Below, piece after piece: positions 1 to 8,075 of a stretch of 23,418 bases of DNA. The DNA is from Mageeibacillus sp. UBA6976 (lineage in GTDB: Bacteria; Bacillota; Clostridia; Saccharofermentanales; Saccharofermentanaceae). How positions within the stretch are numbered: the stretch's first letter is position 1; every line of letters begins with the position of its first letter. Position numbers and translations under genes: made by a program. The notes below the pieces were generated by a model that saw only the letters and a program-made list of their open reading frames with translations, was not told the DNA's origin and did no database searches. The stretch is taken from positions 1 to 23,418 of the forward strand of contig DJYO01000002.1 of the NCBI GenBank assembly GCA_002450155.1. Reading direction: 5' to 3'.

Positions 1-46
1 GTCGAGGTTTTTTCACAGCCCCTTAGCTATGTTTGGGTTATCTCTT

Positions 47-1600
47 TTAGATGTAGGGTTTATAGTCTTCAAAGATGTCTTCTAATTCATCCATAACGTC
101 ATCTAAGATATCTTCTGCATCGTCTTCGTCCAGATCGGTGATCTCCTCATAGGTTTTTGGTGCCTTAGGAGCCTTAGCTCTGCGCTCTGTTACGATGACC
201 AGCTCAAGATCTCTTATCTTGTCCAGATCACGGTTGATCGACTCGTCGTCTGAATCCTTGATCTTGAGGTCCATATCAGCAAATGAGATAGTACGCGTGC
301 CGCCTTTATCAAGGACGTTAAATTCTATTTCGATATTGGCATTTTCGTCGCCCCTGGCAGTCTCAACCTTTACTGTGTAATCACCGCTCTTCTTGTCCCA
401 GTCAAGCTGGAGATCAAAGCTAATGAGCTCTTCTTGTGTGGTAGGCTCGTAGCTTTCATAGTCATAACCTTGACGTTCGTACTTGAGTTCATACTCAAGC
501 TCTGCACTGAATGCTTTGCTGCTGTTCTCGTTAACGGTATAGACCATCTTTAATCCTTCATTGTCATCCATCGAGAAATCAAGGGTTATCTCCTTGATGT
601 TGTTGATGCGCTTGCCGAGGACCAAAGAAGCGGTAACGCTGTGTTCTTCACCATCGTCACTCTCTGCACTAAGCTCTACATCTACTCTTGCAAGGCGTGT
701 GCCGGACTTGGTGATGTAGCAGTCCCAAATGAGCTCGCCGTCACTTTCTTCGACATCTTCGAGATTCTCTTTTATTTCGTCTAATGCATCGTAGAAGCGG
801 TCCAGGAGATCGTCCGGATCTTCTGCGCCGTTAAAGAGTACATCTCTTAAGTAGTCTTCGAGCTTTTCATCATCTTCTGCATAATCGATGATCTCCAGGA
901 GAGCTTCTGAAAGACCGTCCATGTCCGTCTCAATAGTAACGACAGTGCAGGGGATCTTCTCGCCTGCAACAGTTATCGTCTCGGAGCTCTTGGTAACTAC
1001 TGAGTTTTCGACAATGGCATTGATGAAGAGCGATCTGTAGTCTTCTGCGATCTTGTAGGAATCGCCCTCAAGTGTCTTATTGGTGTCGAGGGATGAGCTG
1101 AGGTTAAGCAGGTACTGACCCAGGAATGCAAGCTCGCCGTCTTCGTCGGGATCCAGGAATGAGCCCTCGATATTGTCCTCAAGATTTACAAGATCGATGC
1201 CGTAAACATCGTCATCCAGAAGCTCCGGGCTTGAGATAATGATGTCCTTGGGGCTGTAATTCAATTGGGCGGTTGCAAGTGTCTCCCAGTCGTCGTCGTA
1301 TGCGCCCAGCACGATCGCTCCCTGTCCTCTGGCAATGTCAGGATAGATATCGTAACGCATATAGAGATCGTCATTTACGAACTGTTGCATGTTTGAGCTT
1401 ACGCTGATGGAACCTCCGTTTACGACATCCTGATAGTACTTATATTCCTCTGAATTGCGAAAATCGTTAATGTCGTTGGTTATGGCACGTGCCAGGAGCA
1501 CTTCCGGTTTATTGGCAATGACAATACCTGCCACAATAAGACCTGCCGCAAGTACGCCGGCACCGATGCAGACGCCTATTATGACATTCTTCTTATTCAT
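47..1600 (-). CDS. Membrane-anchored acidic extracytoplasmic protein, function unknown
   Basis: I do not recognise a named function. The 517-residue product starts with a short basic stretch (MNKKN), then one hydrophobic segment at about residues 6-29 rich in Gly, Ala, Val and Ile, so it should be held in the membrane with the remaining ~485 residues outside. The Cys at residue 11 is inside the segment and is not a lipobox. The exported part is very acidic and predicted to mix strands (several beta-like runs at about 320-460) with helices; the last 30 residues are an Asp/Glu-rich helix. This composition recalls the DUF6583-type proteins of clostridia, but that is from memory of style and not a match. 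The ATG at 1600 has a GGGGGAT ribosome site 8-10 bases upstream. It lies 64 bases downstream of the TerB-like gene on the same strand and may be cotranscribed. The gene is complete; its stop is near the window edge. Confidence 0.8.
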   Translation of the reverse strand: MNKKNVIIGVCIGAGVLAAGLIVAGIVIANKPEVLLARAITNDINDFRNSEEYKYYQDVVNGGSISVSSNMQQFVNDDLYMRYDIYPDIARGQGAIVLGAYDDDWETLATAQLNYSPKDIIISSPELLDDDVYGIDLVNLEDNIEGSFLDPDEDGELAFLGQYLLNLSSSLDTNKTLEGDSYKIAEDYRSLFINAIVENSVVTKSSETITVAGEKIPCTVVTIETDMDGLSEALLEIIDYAEDDEKLEDYLRDVLFNGAEDPDDLLDRFYDALDEIKENLEDVEESDGELIWDCYITKSGTRLARVDVELSAESDDGEEHSVTASLVLGKRINNIKEITLDFSMDDNEGLKMVYTVNENSSKAFSAELEYELKYERQGYDYESYEPTTQEELISFDLQLDWDKKSGDYTVKVETARGDENANIEIEFNVLDKGGTRTISFADMDLKIKDSDDESINRDLDKIRDLELVIVTERRAKAPKAPKTYEEITDLDEDDAEDILDDVMDELEDIFEDYKPYI

Positions 1601-1664
1601 GTGATCATCCCCCTGTAATTATTAAACTTTCTAAACAATATCACAGGGAGGTGTTTTTGTCGAT

Positions 1665-2279
1665 TTAAGTTTCTATATACTTCTTCCAGTGACGGTCAAC
1701 AAGGGCATGTATCATGCCGGCTGCACTCAGGAGCTCCTCTTCGGTACCCTCATCGTCAACAAAGGCAAGGAGTGAAGCTATCTTAATGAGTGCTGACTCT
1801 ATGTTCGTAAGGAAGTCTCCCGGAGTTGTTCTCTCGTTGCCGTATCTTGCATAGGAGAAGTCTACTGCCGCAAGTGGTGTAACAAAACTGCTGCACTTGT
1901 CTTCGAGGATCTGGGGCAGGAGAGATACCAGGGTATCGTTCATGTCAGGAGGGAGATCAGTAAGGTCGTCCCATGTGATCTCGATGCCATCGGGCAGGAT
2001 ACAGTTCAGGTATTCCAGGAGGTCGCCGTGCACCGCTATGTTCTCTATAAAGCTCTTCTCTATAGGTTCGAAAAGGCCATCTGCGCATGCAACGCTCAGC
2101 AGTATTCCCTGGAGTATTATGTCAAACTCAGCAAGTGTCGCCTCGGTATCGTAGGATATCCCGGCGATGTTTTGAAATACAGTATCCATCCTGCTGATGG
2201 TATATTCTGCCTCGGCATATACTTGTGTAGCTTTGATATAAAGTGCATCGTGATCAAACATAGTACTATTTAAACTCAT
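1665..2279 (-). CDS. Helical protein with TerB-like segment
   Basis: The product is about 204 residues and mainly helical. Around residues 50-75 a hydrophobic helix is followed by 'ACADGLFEPIEKSFIENI', the pattern (hydrophobic run, A-DG, then E and a second helix) typical of TerB-like folds. A second acidic helix pair near residues 165-195 is similar in spacing. TerB-like domains occur in tellurite-resistance and envelope-stress proteins; a tellurite role is not implied here. I chose the ATG at 2279 because TTTTGGAGCGA precedes it; a longer reading up to 2363 would overlap the divergent gene and lacks a ribosome site. It is divergent from the SseB-family gene with only 77 bases between starts, so the two are likely co-regulated. 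No membrane segment or signal peptide is seen. Confidence 0.7.
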   Translation of the reverse strand: MSLNSTMFDHDALYIKATQVYAEAEYTISRMDTVFQNIAGISYDTEATLAEFDIILQGILLSVACADGLFEPIEKSFIENIAVHGDLLEYLNCILPDGIEITWDDLTDLPPDMNDTLVSLLPQILEDKCSSFVTPLAAVDFSYARYGNERTTPGDFLTNIESALIKIASLLAFVDDEGTEEELLSAAGMIHALVDRHWKKYIET

Positions 2280-2311
2280 TCGCTCCAAAAGGTAAAGACT
2301 GTCAGGTCTTA

Positions 2312-2320
2312 TGTTATAAT
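2312..2320 (+). promoter_or_regulatory. Extended -10 promoter for the SseB-family gene
   Basis: TGTTATAAT (TG-N-TATAAT) lies 37 bases upstream of the ATG at 2357. This is a perfect -10 hexamer with the extended TGN element; no good -35 is visible at 16-18 bases upstream, which extended -10 promoters tolerate. Confidence 0.55.
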
Positions 2321-2356
2321 CTTTGAGGAAAATAAAAAGCAGGGGGTAAGCCCGTA

Positions 2357-3775
2357 ATGGCACTTTTCGGCAAGAAGAAACCGGCGGAAGCTGAGAATGA
2401 ACAGATAAATGAGACTAGTCCCATAAATGACGAGATGAAGTTGATCCTCGAAGCGAGGGAGGAAGAGAGGGAAGAGCGCGAAGCAAAGGCAAGGGAGCGT
2501 GAAGCCCAGCAGGAAGAAGCAAGGCTTGCAAAGCAGGAAGCTGATAACAAAGCTTCTGAAGCAGCCCGCGTGGTCTTAAACGATATGCCTGATGACGGGT
2601 TCTATCTCCTGGCAGATGAGATATCCAAATTTGAGCCCGAAGAAGAGGGCAATATAATGGTCACAGGCAACCTGAGAGGCAAGATCTCCTGCGGCGACGA
2701 GATAATGGTTTACCAGGAGGGAGGCCGGTGTAACAAAGTTACAGTACGCTCTATCAAGAACGATTCCCGTGAGAAGATGGAGCAGGCTGAGGACATGAGG
2801 GTAGAGCTCGAAGTAACAAGAGGCGATATCCCTGAAGCAGACTCTCCTGACGGACAGGCATCACGTCCCATCTCAAGATTTGCAGTCCTTACAAAGGGCG
2901 AGCCCAAGAAGGGCAGAAAGACACCAAGGCTCCTGGGACTTATGATCGAGTATTCCAGATTTCCCGGAGATAAGGAATTCTTTGGCTCCATGATGGATGC
3001 AGTGATCAATTCTGAATTAGTCATGCCCATACAGGTCATGCAGGGTGAGGGCGGCAAGAACAAGATCAATTTTGTAGGGCTCAGGAATAAGGAACGGGAT
3101 AACGGCATGCTGGTGCCGGCATTCACCGATACCGATACATTCAACCGCTCGCTCAAACAGGGCTTCAAGGTAAATGACAAGGCAGGCAAGCTGGGCGTTC
3201 TGGTACTGGATTTTGCAAGAGCCTGCGCCATCGGCAGGACCGATGCCAACGATGGGTTAGTGATCAATCCCTTCGGACCTGTTACCATAACTCTTCCTAA
3301 GGCCCTGCTCACTGATATAACAAAGTCAGCTGCATTCAAGAATACCTACGGGGAGAAGGCAGCGGATATGAATATCGCTCAGGCACTGTCAGGAGAGGGC
3401 ACACCCGGCTCAACTCTTAATGTTGCTTCAGTCCCGCAGGAGAGAAGAAAGTTTATTATCAGCCAGCCTAAAGAGGAGGGCGAATTTAAGTTCATTGCAG
3501 GTGCCATAAGGCACTACGGCGATACTCACGCAGACATCGGCAAGATCGCTGTATTCCTGTCTTATCCCGAGGATAACCCGAAGGACAGGAATTACGTATG
3601 CATTGTTGACTGTCCCGAGGATAAGATCAATGACATCTTCCCGGATATAGCAAAGACACTTAAGCCTTATATGAAGTCTGTTAAGGGAGTTCAGTTCCAG
3701 CTCTTCTCAAGAGGGAGATTTGCAGACGGCTTCTTCAAGCAGCATCCCTGGATCTATAGTAAGCTGCCTCAATAA
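2357..3775 (+). CDS. SseB-family protein with coiled coil and EF-Tu domain II-like barrel
   Basis: The 472-residue cytosolic protein has four parts. Residues 1-75 are a charged Glu/Arg/Ala coiled coil. Residues ~95-155 resemble translation-factor domain II ('VTGNLRGKISCGDEIMVY', later 'VTVRSI' and 'VTRGDIPE'), the small barrel seen in EF-Tu and IF2. Residues ~205-315 match the SseB N-terminal domain: 'MPIQVM', 'LVPAFTDTDTF', 'VLDFARA', 'VINPFGP'. Residues ~364-472 match the SseB C-terminal domain, ending 'GRFADGFFKQHPWIY'. SseB (enhanced serine sensitivity) homologues are widespread but biochemically undefined. The coiled coil and barrel in front are not part of the classical E. coli protein. 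AGGGGG precedes the ATG by ten bases. The stop is four bases from the stop of the convergent Sel1-repeat gene, leaving no room for a private terminator. Confidence 0.8.
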   Translation: MALFGKKKPAEAENEQINETSPINDEMKLILEAREEEREEREAKAREREAQQEEARLAKQEADNKASEAARVVLNDMPDDGFYLLADEISKFEPEEEGNIMVTGNLRGKISCGDEIMVYQEGGRCNKVTVRSIKNDSREKMEQAEDMRVELEVTRGDIPEADSPDGQASRPISRFAVLTKGEPKKGRKTPRLLGLMIEYSRFPGDKEFFGSMMDAVINSELVMPIQVMQGEGGKNKINFVGLRNKERDNGMLVPAFTDTDTFNRSLKQGFKVNDKAGKLGVLVLDFARACAIGRTDANDGLVINPFGPVTITLPKALLTDITKSAAFKNTYGEKAADMNIAQALSGEGTPGSTLNVASVPQERRKFIISQPKEEGEFKFIAGAIRHYGDTHADIGKIAVFLSYPEDNPKDRNYVCIVDCPEDKINDIFPDIAKTLKPYMKSVKGVQFQLFSRGRFADGFFKQHPWIYSKLPQ

Positions 3776-3779
3776 GGAT

Positions 3780-5432
3780 TTATTCTGACTTGTCACGGGG
3801 CTTGTTGTAGAATACCGTATCTGTCGTGATACGGAAGAGCATCTCCCCTTTGTCAAAAAAGGCGATCGTGGATGTATTCTCGTATTCTTCCGGATGCTGT
3901 ACTTCAAGAGCGCTGAATATGACAGGCTGTCCGTTCCGCTCCAGGAAATATTCGAACATGTCCGTTCCTGAGCTTCTTGCTACAGTGAATTCGAGCGTAT
4001 CCACAAATCCGCAGAAATCTGTCCAGGGCAGAGTAAGCAAAGACAGCCTGGGTTTCTCAAACTCTCTTTCAGGAAGTCTTACAAGCTTTATCTTGAGCTT
4101 GCCTGATTTAAGTTTCTTGCATCTCAACTCGTAAGAGATACCGGGGAAGACACTTACAAATTCCTCTATAGGCTGAGTCGAATCGTTGTTTCCTAAAGCA
4201 ACTGACCTGCCGGTCTTGAACCTATGTTCAAACTTAAGCAGCTGCCTGCTGTCTTCGAGAGATGATTCTATCTCTCTTTTTACCTTAAGGTCTCCAAAGT
4301 CAGGGGCTTTGGCAAGGCGCTTGTTTATGGCATACCTGGCTTCGAGGAGCAGTTTGTATCTTTGAACTTCCTGCCAGGGCATCACTCTTAAGGCATTGCC
4401 GAGCCTGTATGCGCAGTCGGCAAAACTGCAGCCGGCGTCCCCGGATTCAAAACGGTAACGGGTCTCGTTATACAGTTTGAGATAAGTCTGGAATGCCAGA
4501 GATGGATTGGGAGATACATAGTAGCCGTTCATGAACATATCAGCCAGCATGTATTTGGACTCTGTTATGTTGAAGGCTGATGCAACCGAGAAATAGTAGA
4601 AGGCGCGTTCGTAGTTAGGCGTACCCTGATCGAGCTTGCCGTCAAAATATATAAAGCCTAAGGTATTTGCGGCATAGCCGAAGCTGTAGTCCTTCCACAA
4701 GATCTCGAACAGACGGGCAGCTTCCTTGTAGTCACATTCGTATACGGGATTGCCGCCGTAGAGGGCGTACGCCTTGATCTTTATTGCTTCGGGATCGCCG
4801 CTATCGGATAATTCATCTGTGAACCTGCGGAAGAGTAGTTTTATGTCAGGATTTGCATCCTCAAGGAGTTTGTTGTTATTCCAGTGACTTATCATGGCGA
4901 TCTTCTGAGCCCGGTTATAGGTTCTCTCGGTTATGGGCAGATCCCTGTCCTCCATATAGTTATCTATCATCTCTATCATGGATTCCAGATCCAGGATCTT
5001 GTTAAGAGCAGGGGGCATCGTCTTGGAGTATTCCCGGATATCGATGCTCTTGTCTATAACATTAAATATGGTTACCAGCAGGTCCTCTTCGCTGTCAGGG
5101 ATGTCCGGGACCTCCATCCTGCCTATGACAGAAGGGTCGGATCCCATGAGCTCATCAAGGCACAGAGCCTTGTAGAAAAAGGTAAGCATGGGAAACCACC
5201 AGTCCAGAAGGAAGGTATAGACATCGATACCTGAACTGTTAAACTCCTCGAGGGCATCTCTTAAGTCCTGCAGGGTCATGGGATAATTACTCTCGCACTC
5301 CACGTCCTCAGGCCTGTAGTCCATGGCCTCTGTAATGTCACCTTCGATGAGATCGGTAAATCCTGTATCGTATCTTGCAAACTCGGCAAGACGGTTCTGG
5401 GTTACGAATACAAAGTGTTCTTTTCCGTTCAT
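3780..5432 (-). CDS. Sel1/TPR-like repeat protein
   Basis: The 550-residue product has no signal peptide or membrane segment. Residues ~215-320 contain helical repeats of Sel1-like type, for example an alanine-rich helix, 'LGFIYFDGK', 'YERAFYYFSVAS' and 'SKYMLADMFMNGYYVSPNP' followed by 'AFQTYLKLY'. Such solenoids normally bind partner proteins. The N-terminal ~200 residues are acidic and helical with no recognised domain; the C-terminal ~150 residues look beta-rich and also unassigned. It is the third gene of the leftward glmS-NUDIX transcript: its ATG is 18 bases after the NUDIX stop, with only a weak AAGG site, so translation may depend on coupling. The ATG sits just beyond a small inverted repeat (5433-5451). 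Confidence 0.75.
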   Translation of the reverse strand: MNGKEHFVFVTQNRLAEFARYDTGFTDLIEGDITEAMDYRPEDVECESNYPMTLQDLRDALEEFNSSGIDVYTFLLDWWFPMLTFFYKALCLDELMGSDPSVIGRMEVPDIPDSEEDLLVTIFNVIDKSIDIREYSKTMPPALNKILDLESMIEMIDNYMEDRDLPITERTYNRAQKIAMISHWNNNKLLEDANPDIKLLFRRFTDELSDSGDPEAIKIKAYALYGGNPVYECDYKEAARLFEILWKDYSFGYAANTLGFIYFDGKLDQGTPNYERAFYYFSVASAFNITESKYMLADMFMNGYYVSPNPSLAFQTYLKLYNETRYRFESGDAGCSFADCAYRLGNALRVMPWQEVQRYKLLLEARYAINKRLAKAPDFGDLKVKREIESSLEDSRQLLKFEHRFKTGRSVALGNNDSTQPIEEFVSVFPGISYELRCKKLKSGKLKIKLVRLPEREFEKPRLSLLTLPWTDFCGFVDTLEFTVARSSGTDMFEYFLERNGQPVIFSALEVQHPEEYENTSTIAFFDKGEMLFRITTDTVFYNKPRDKSE

Positions 5433-5451
5433 AACAAGATTATACCTTGTT
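5433..5451. repeat. Inverted repeat between NUDIX stop and Sel1-gene start
   Basis: AACAAG, seven-base spacer, CTTGTT: a perfect 6+6 inverted repeat filling the gap between the NUDIX stop and the next start. On the leftward transcript the spacer reads GTATAAT, so it is either a weak hairpin that includes the AAGG ribosome site or an internal -10 element. It is short and AT-rich, so function is uncertain. Confidence 0.3.
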
Positions 5452-6080
5452 TAGTCGTAAAATGTTTCCCAGTGGTCAGATCTTGCTGCCCTAAGACAGA
5501 GCCTCAGCTGCTCTATATTTGCCTTATGGGTATTGATATCCGGCAGATCATCCAGACTGAAGTAGCCGGTCTCAGTAGTCTCTATGTTAGGCTTAAACTC
5601 TCCGCCCAGATCTTCGCAGAGAACAAAGAACTTCGCAGCGGAGAACAAAGACTTGGGATTATTGTCCTTCCTGTGATCGAAGACCGCGGCAAGCCTGTAA
5701 GGTCTGACATCGTGGCCGGTCTCCTCTAAGGCTTCCTTTATAGTGTTATCCTTTACTGAGTAGTCGTACTCGCACCAGCCTCCAGGCGGGTTCCACCTGC
5801 CGTCGTGGTCTCTTACCAGAAGGATCCGGTCTTTGTCATCAAAGATGATGGCCCGGGTCTCCACCTTAGGTGTCTGGTATCCGTCGTGACCTTCCAAGAG
5901 CTCTTCTGCCTTATCTAAAGGGATATCGCTTCCGAGGGATAAGAGCTTTTGTGCACACCTAAGTATATTCTCGTAGTGCTCTATATCGAACTTGTTTGCA
6001 GTGTAATGTCTCCCTGCCGCCGCGCTCGCTTCTATCGCGTGGGCAAGCTCGGTCAGGGTCTTGTATCTTTCTTCATCCAT
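5451..6080 (-). CDS. NUDIX hydrolase with N-terminal NUDIX accessory domain
   Basis: About 209 residues. The first ~65 form a helical domain like the N-terminal domain found in YjhB-type NUDIX hydrolases, and residues ~70-200 are the NUDIX fold. The NUDIX box begins 'GGWCEYDYSVKDN' and ends 'KEALEETG'. It has Lys in place of the usual Arg and the first Glu replaced, as in the 'GGWADVG..' subfamily; the EE pair that binds the metal is kept. Members hydrolyse nucleoside diphosphate derivatives such as ADP-ribose or nucleotide sugars; the substrate here is unknown. I place the start at the ATG at 6080, one base after the glmS stop. A TTG at 6089 in frame would overlap glmS by eight bases. Neither has a clear ribosome site, so translation is probably coupled to glmS. 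Confidence 0.85.
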   Translation of the reverse strand: MDEERYKTLTELAHAIEASAAAGRHYTANKFDIEHYENILRCAQKLLSLGSDIPLDKAEELLEGHDGYQTPKVETRAIIFDDKDRILLVRDHDGRWNPPGGWCEYDYSVKDNTIKEALEETGHDVRPYRLAAVFDHRKDNNPKSLFSAAKFFVLCEDLGGEFKPNIETTETGYFSLDDLPDINTHKANIEQLRLCLRAARSDHWETFYD

Positions 6081-6081
6081 A

Positions 6082-7932
6082 TTATTCAACTGTTACGCTC
6101 TTGGCGAGATTACGGGGCTTATCCACATCAAGTCCTCTTGCGCAGGATACATAGTATCCCAAAAGCTGCAGAGGGATGATAGCAAGAGATGCCGTGAAGA
6201 GCTCATCTATCTTTGGTACATATACGACAAAGTCAGCAGAGTCTTCTATCGCATAGTTTCCAAAGTTTGTAAGAGCCATGAGATATGCGCCTCTGGTCTT
6301 GGTCTCAACAAGGTTGGACAGTGTCTTGTCGTACAGGTCGCTCTGGGTGAGGACACCGATCACGAAGGTGCCGTCCTCGATAAGGCTTATCGTGCCGTGC
6401 TTGAGCTCACCTGCTGCATAAGCTTCGCTGTGGATATATGAGATCTCCTTCATCTTAAGGGAGCCTTCCATACAGATCGCATAGTCTATGCCTCTGCCGA
6501 TATAGAAGATATCCTTCTCTGCTGCGAGCTTGGATGCAAACCACTGTATCCTCTCCTTGTCTTCTAAGATCTTGGTGATCTTATCTGGGATGGTCATGAT
6601 CTCGGACAGAAGGTATGAGGTCCTCTCTTCGTCGATGATGCCTCTTACGCTCGCGAGGACTACTGCAAATACATAGATCGCAGCAAGCTGGGCGCTGTAT
6701 GCCTTGGTCGTTGCGACGGATATCTCGGGACCTGCAAGAGTATAGAGGACGTGGTCTGCTTCTCTTGCGATGGAAGAGCCCACTACATTTACAAGAGCGA
6801 GAGTGCGGATGCCGTTCTCCTTGCATTTGCGCAGGGCTGCAAGAGAATCTGCTGTCTCTCCTGACTGGCTGATTATTATAACGAGAGCATTCTTGTCAGG
6901 CAGGTTATCCCTGTATCTGAATTCAGATGACAGTTCGCATCTTACCGGGATGCCGGTGAGTCTTTCAATGATGTACTGTGCAGCTATTCCCACATGGTTT
7001 GCAGAGCCGCAGGCAACGATGTAGATCTGGGAGATCTTCTTTATCATGTCATCCGTGATGCCTGTCTCTGATATGCTTGCCTTGAATGTACCGTCTTCTG
7101 AAGTTATCAGTGAACCAAGAGTGTCAGATACTGCCTTGGGCTGCTCGTGGATCTCCTTCATCATGAAGTGCTCGAATCCGCCCTTCTCTGCTGCCTTGGC
7201 ATCCCAGTCGATAACTGCAGGAGTCTTGTCTATCGTATCACCATCAAGGTTATAGAATGTTGCCTTGCCGGGTTCGAGGCATGCCATTTCCAGGTCGTTT
7301 ATATAGTAGACATTGCGTGTGTACTTAAGCAGAGCGGGAACATCTGATGCCACATAGCAGGCATCGCTCTCAACTCCGATTATCATGGGGGAGTCCTTGC
7401 GGGCTACAAAGATCTTGCCCGGGAAATCCTTGAACATTACTGCGAGAGCATAGGAGCCTCTAACACGCACCATGGTCTTGGCGAGAGCTTCGATAGGGTC
7501 GTGAGTGTATTTCTTGAAGTAGTAGTCTATTGTCTTTATCGCAACTTCCGTATCTGTGTCGGAGTAGAATTTATAACCCTTGCGGATCATCTTGTCTCTC
7601 AGCTGCTGATAATTCTCTATTATGCCGTTATGTACGCCGACAACATTGTAGTCATCTGTTATGTGGGGGTGTGCGTTGTTCTCGGAGGGCTCTCCGTGGG
7701 TCGCCCATCTGGTGTGTCCGATACCGCAGGTTCCCTTTATGGATCTGCCGGCATCAGTCTTCTCTGATAAGACCTTGAGCCTGCCCTTGGCTTTGACGAC
7801 GGCAGGATCCTTGTCATGATCTCTTACGGCGATGCCTGCCGAGTCGTATCCGCGGTATTCCAGCTTGGCGAGACCGTCGAGCAAGATCGGTGCGGCTTTC
7901 TTATTTCCTGTATAACCGACTATTCCACACAT
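6082..7932 (-). CDS. glmS: Glutamine-fructose-6-phosphate aminotransferase (isomerizing)
   Basis: GlmS makes glucosamine-6-phosphate from fructose-6-phosphate and glutamine, the first step towards UDP-GlcNAc for peptidoglycan. The 616-residue product has the expected length and order. It starts 'MCGIVGY', giving the N-terminal nucleophile Cys2 of class II amidotransferases, with 'GHTRWATHG' and 'HNGIIENY' following. Two SIS isomerase domains come after, with 'CGSANHVG' and 'SQSGETADSLAAL' in the first and 'GRGIDYAICMEGSLKMKE' in the second. The C-terminus 'DKPRNLAKSVTVE' is the family hallmark. The ATG at 7932 is preferred over an upstream TTG because Cys must follow Met1 and GGAGG lies nine bases upstream. 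It heads the leftward NUDIX/Sel1 transcript. No glmS ribozyme is seen; the divergent gap is only 143 bases. Confidence 0.97.
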   Translation of the reverse strand: MCGIVGYTGNKKAAPILLDGLAKLEYRGYDSAGIAVRDHDKDPAVVKAKGRLKVLSEKTDAGRSIKGTCGIGHTRWATHGEPSENNAHPHITDDYNVVGVHNGIIENYQQLRDKMIRKGYKFYSDTDTEVAIKTIDYYFKKYTHDPIEALAKTMVRVRGSYALAVMFKDFPGKIFVARKDSPMIIGVESDACYVASDVPALLKYTRNVYYINDLEMACLEPGKATFYNLDGDTIDKTPAVIDWDAKAAEKGGFEHFMMKEIHEQPKAVSDTLGSLITSEDGTFKASISETGITDDMIKKISQIYIVACGSANHVGIAAQYIIERLTGIPVRCELSSEFRYRDNLPDKNALVIIISQSGETADSLAALRKCKENGIRTLALVNVVGSSIAREADHVLYTLAGPEISVATTKAYSAQLAAIYVFAVVLASVRGIIDEERTSYLLSEIMTIPDKITKILEDKERIQWFASKLAAEKDIFYIGRGIDYAICMEGSLKMKEISYIHSEAYAAGELKHGTISLIEDGTFVIGVLTQSDLYDKTLSNLVETKTRGAYLMALTNFGNYAIEDSADFVVYVPKIDELFTASLAIIPLQLLGYYVSCARGLDVDKPRNLAKSVTVE

Positions 7933-7962
7933 ATAAGAATCCTCCAATAGGGATGATTGGAT

Positions 7963-7971
7963 ATTTTAACA
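7963..7971 (-). promoter_or_regulatory. Extended -10 promoter for glmS
   Basis: On the minus strand TGTTAAAAT (TG-N-TAAAAT) lies about 30 bases upstream of the glmS ATG. If used, the leader is only ~25 nt, too short for a glmS ribozyme. No good -35 is evident. Confidence 0.4.
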
Positions 7972-7993
7972 CACATAAGTTACAAAAATTTAA

Positions 7994-8005
7994 CGACATA
8001 TGTCG
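7994..8005. promoter_or_regulatory. Palindrome in the glmS/sufC divergent region (candidate operator)
   Basis: CGACATATGTCG is a perfect 12-base palindrome in an otherwise very AT-rich divergent promoter region, about 25 bases upstream of the glmS -10 and 70 bases upstream of the sufC-like start. Its position and GC-capped symmetry fit a dimeric regulator site. The regulator is unknown. Confidence 0.4.
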
Positions 8006-8075
8006 GAATAACTATTGTTAATTTCAAAAACATTGTTTAAAGTAGTGAGGTCAATAATTTAGAGGGAGTATTAGT

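Noticed and set aside
1..46. Terminator after the 47-1600 gene
   Set aside because: An AGC/GCT stem followed by GTGAAAAAA on the leftward strand is too short and has A rather than U.
1601..1664. Terminator between the TerB-like and membrane-protein genes
   Set aside because: No stem with a U-tract on the leftward strand could be found.
7933..7947. Five-residue N-terminal extension of GlmS from a TTG
   Set aside because: Class II amidotransferases need Cys directly after Met1, and the TTG lies in the ribosome site.
7933..8075. glmS ribozyme upstream of glmS
   Set aside because: The gap to the divergent gene is 143 bases, AT-rich and without the nested pseudoknot sequence, and an extended -10 lies only ~30 bases from the ATG.
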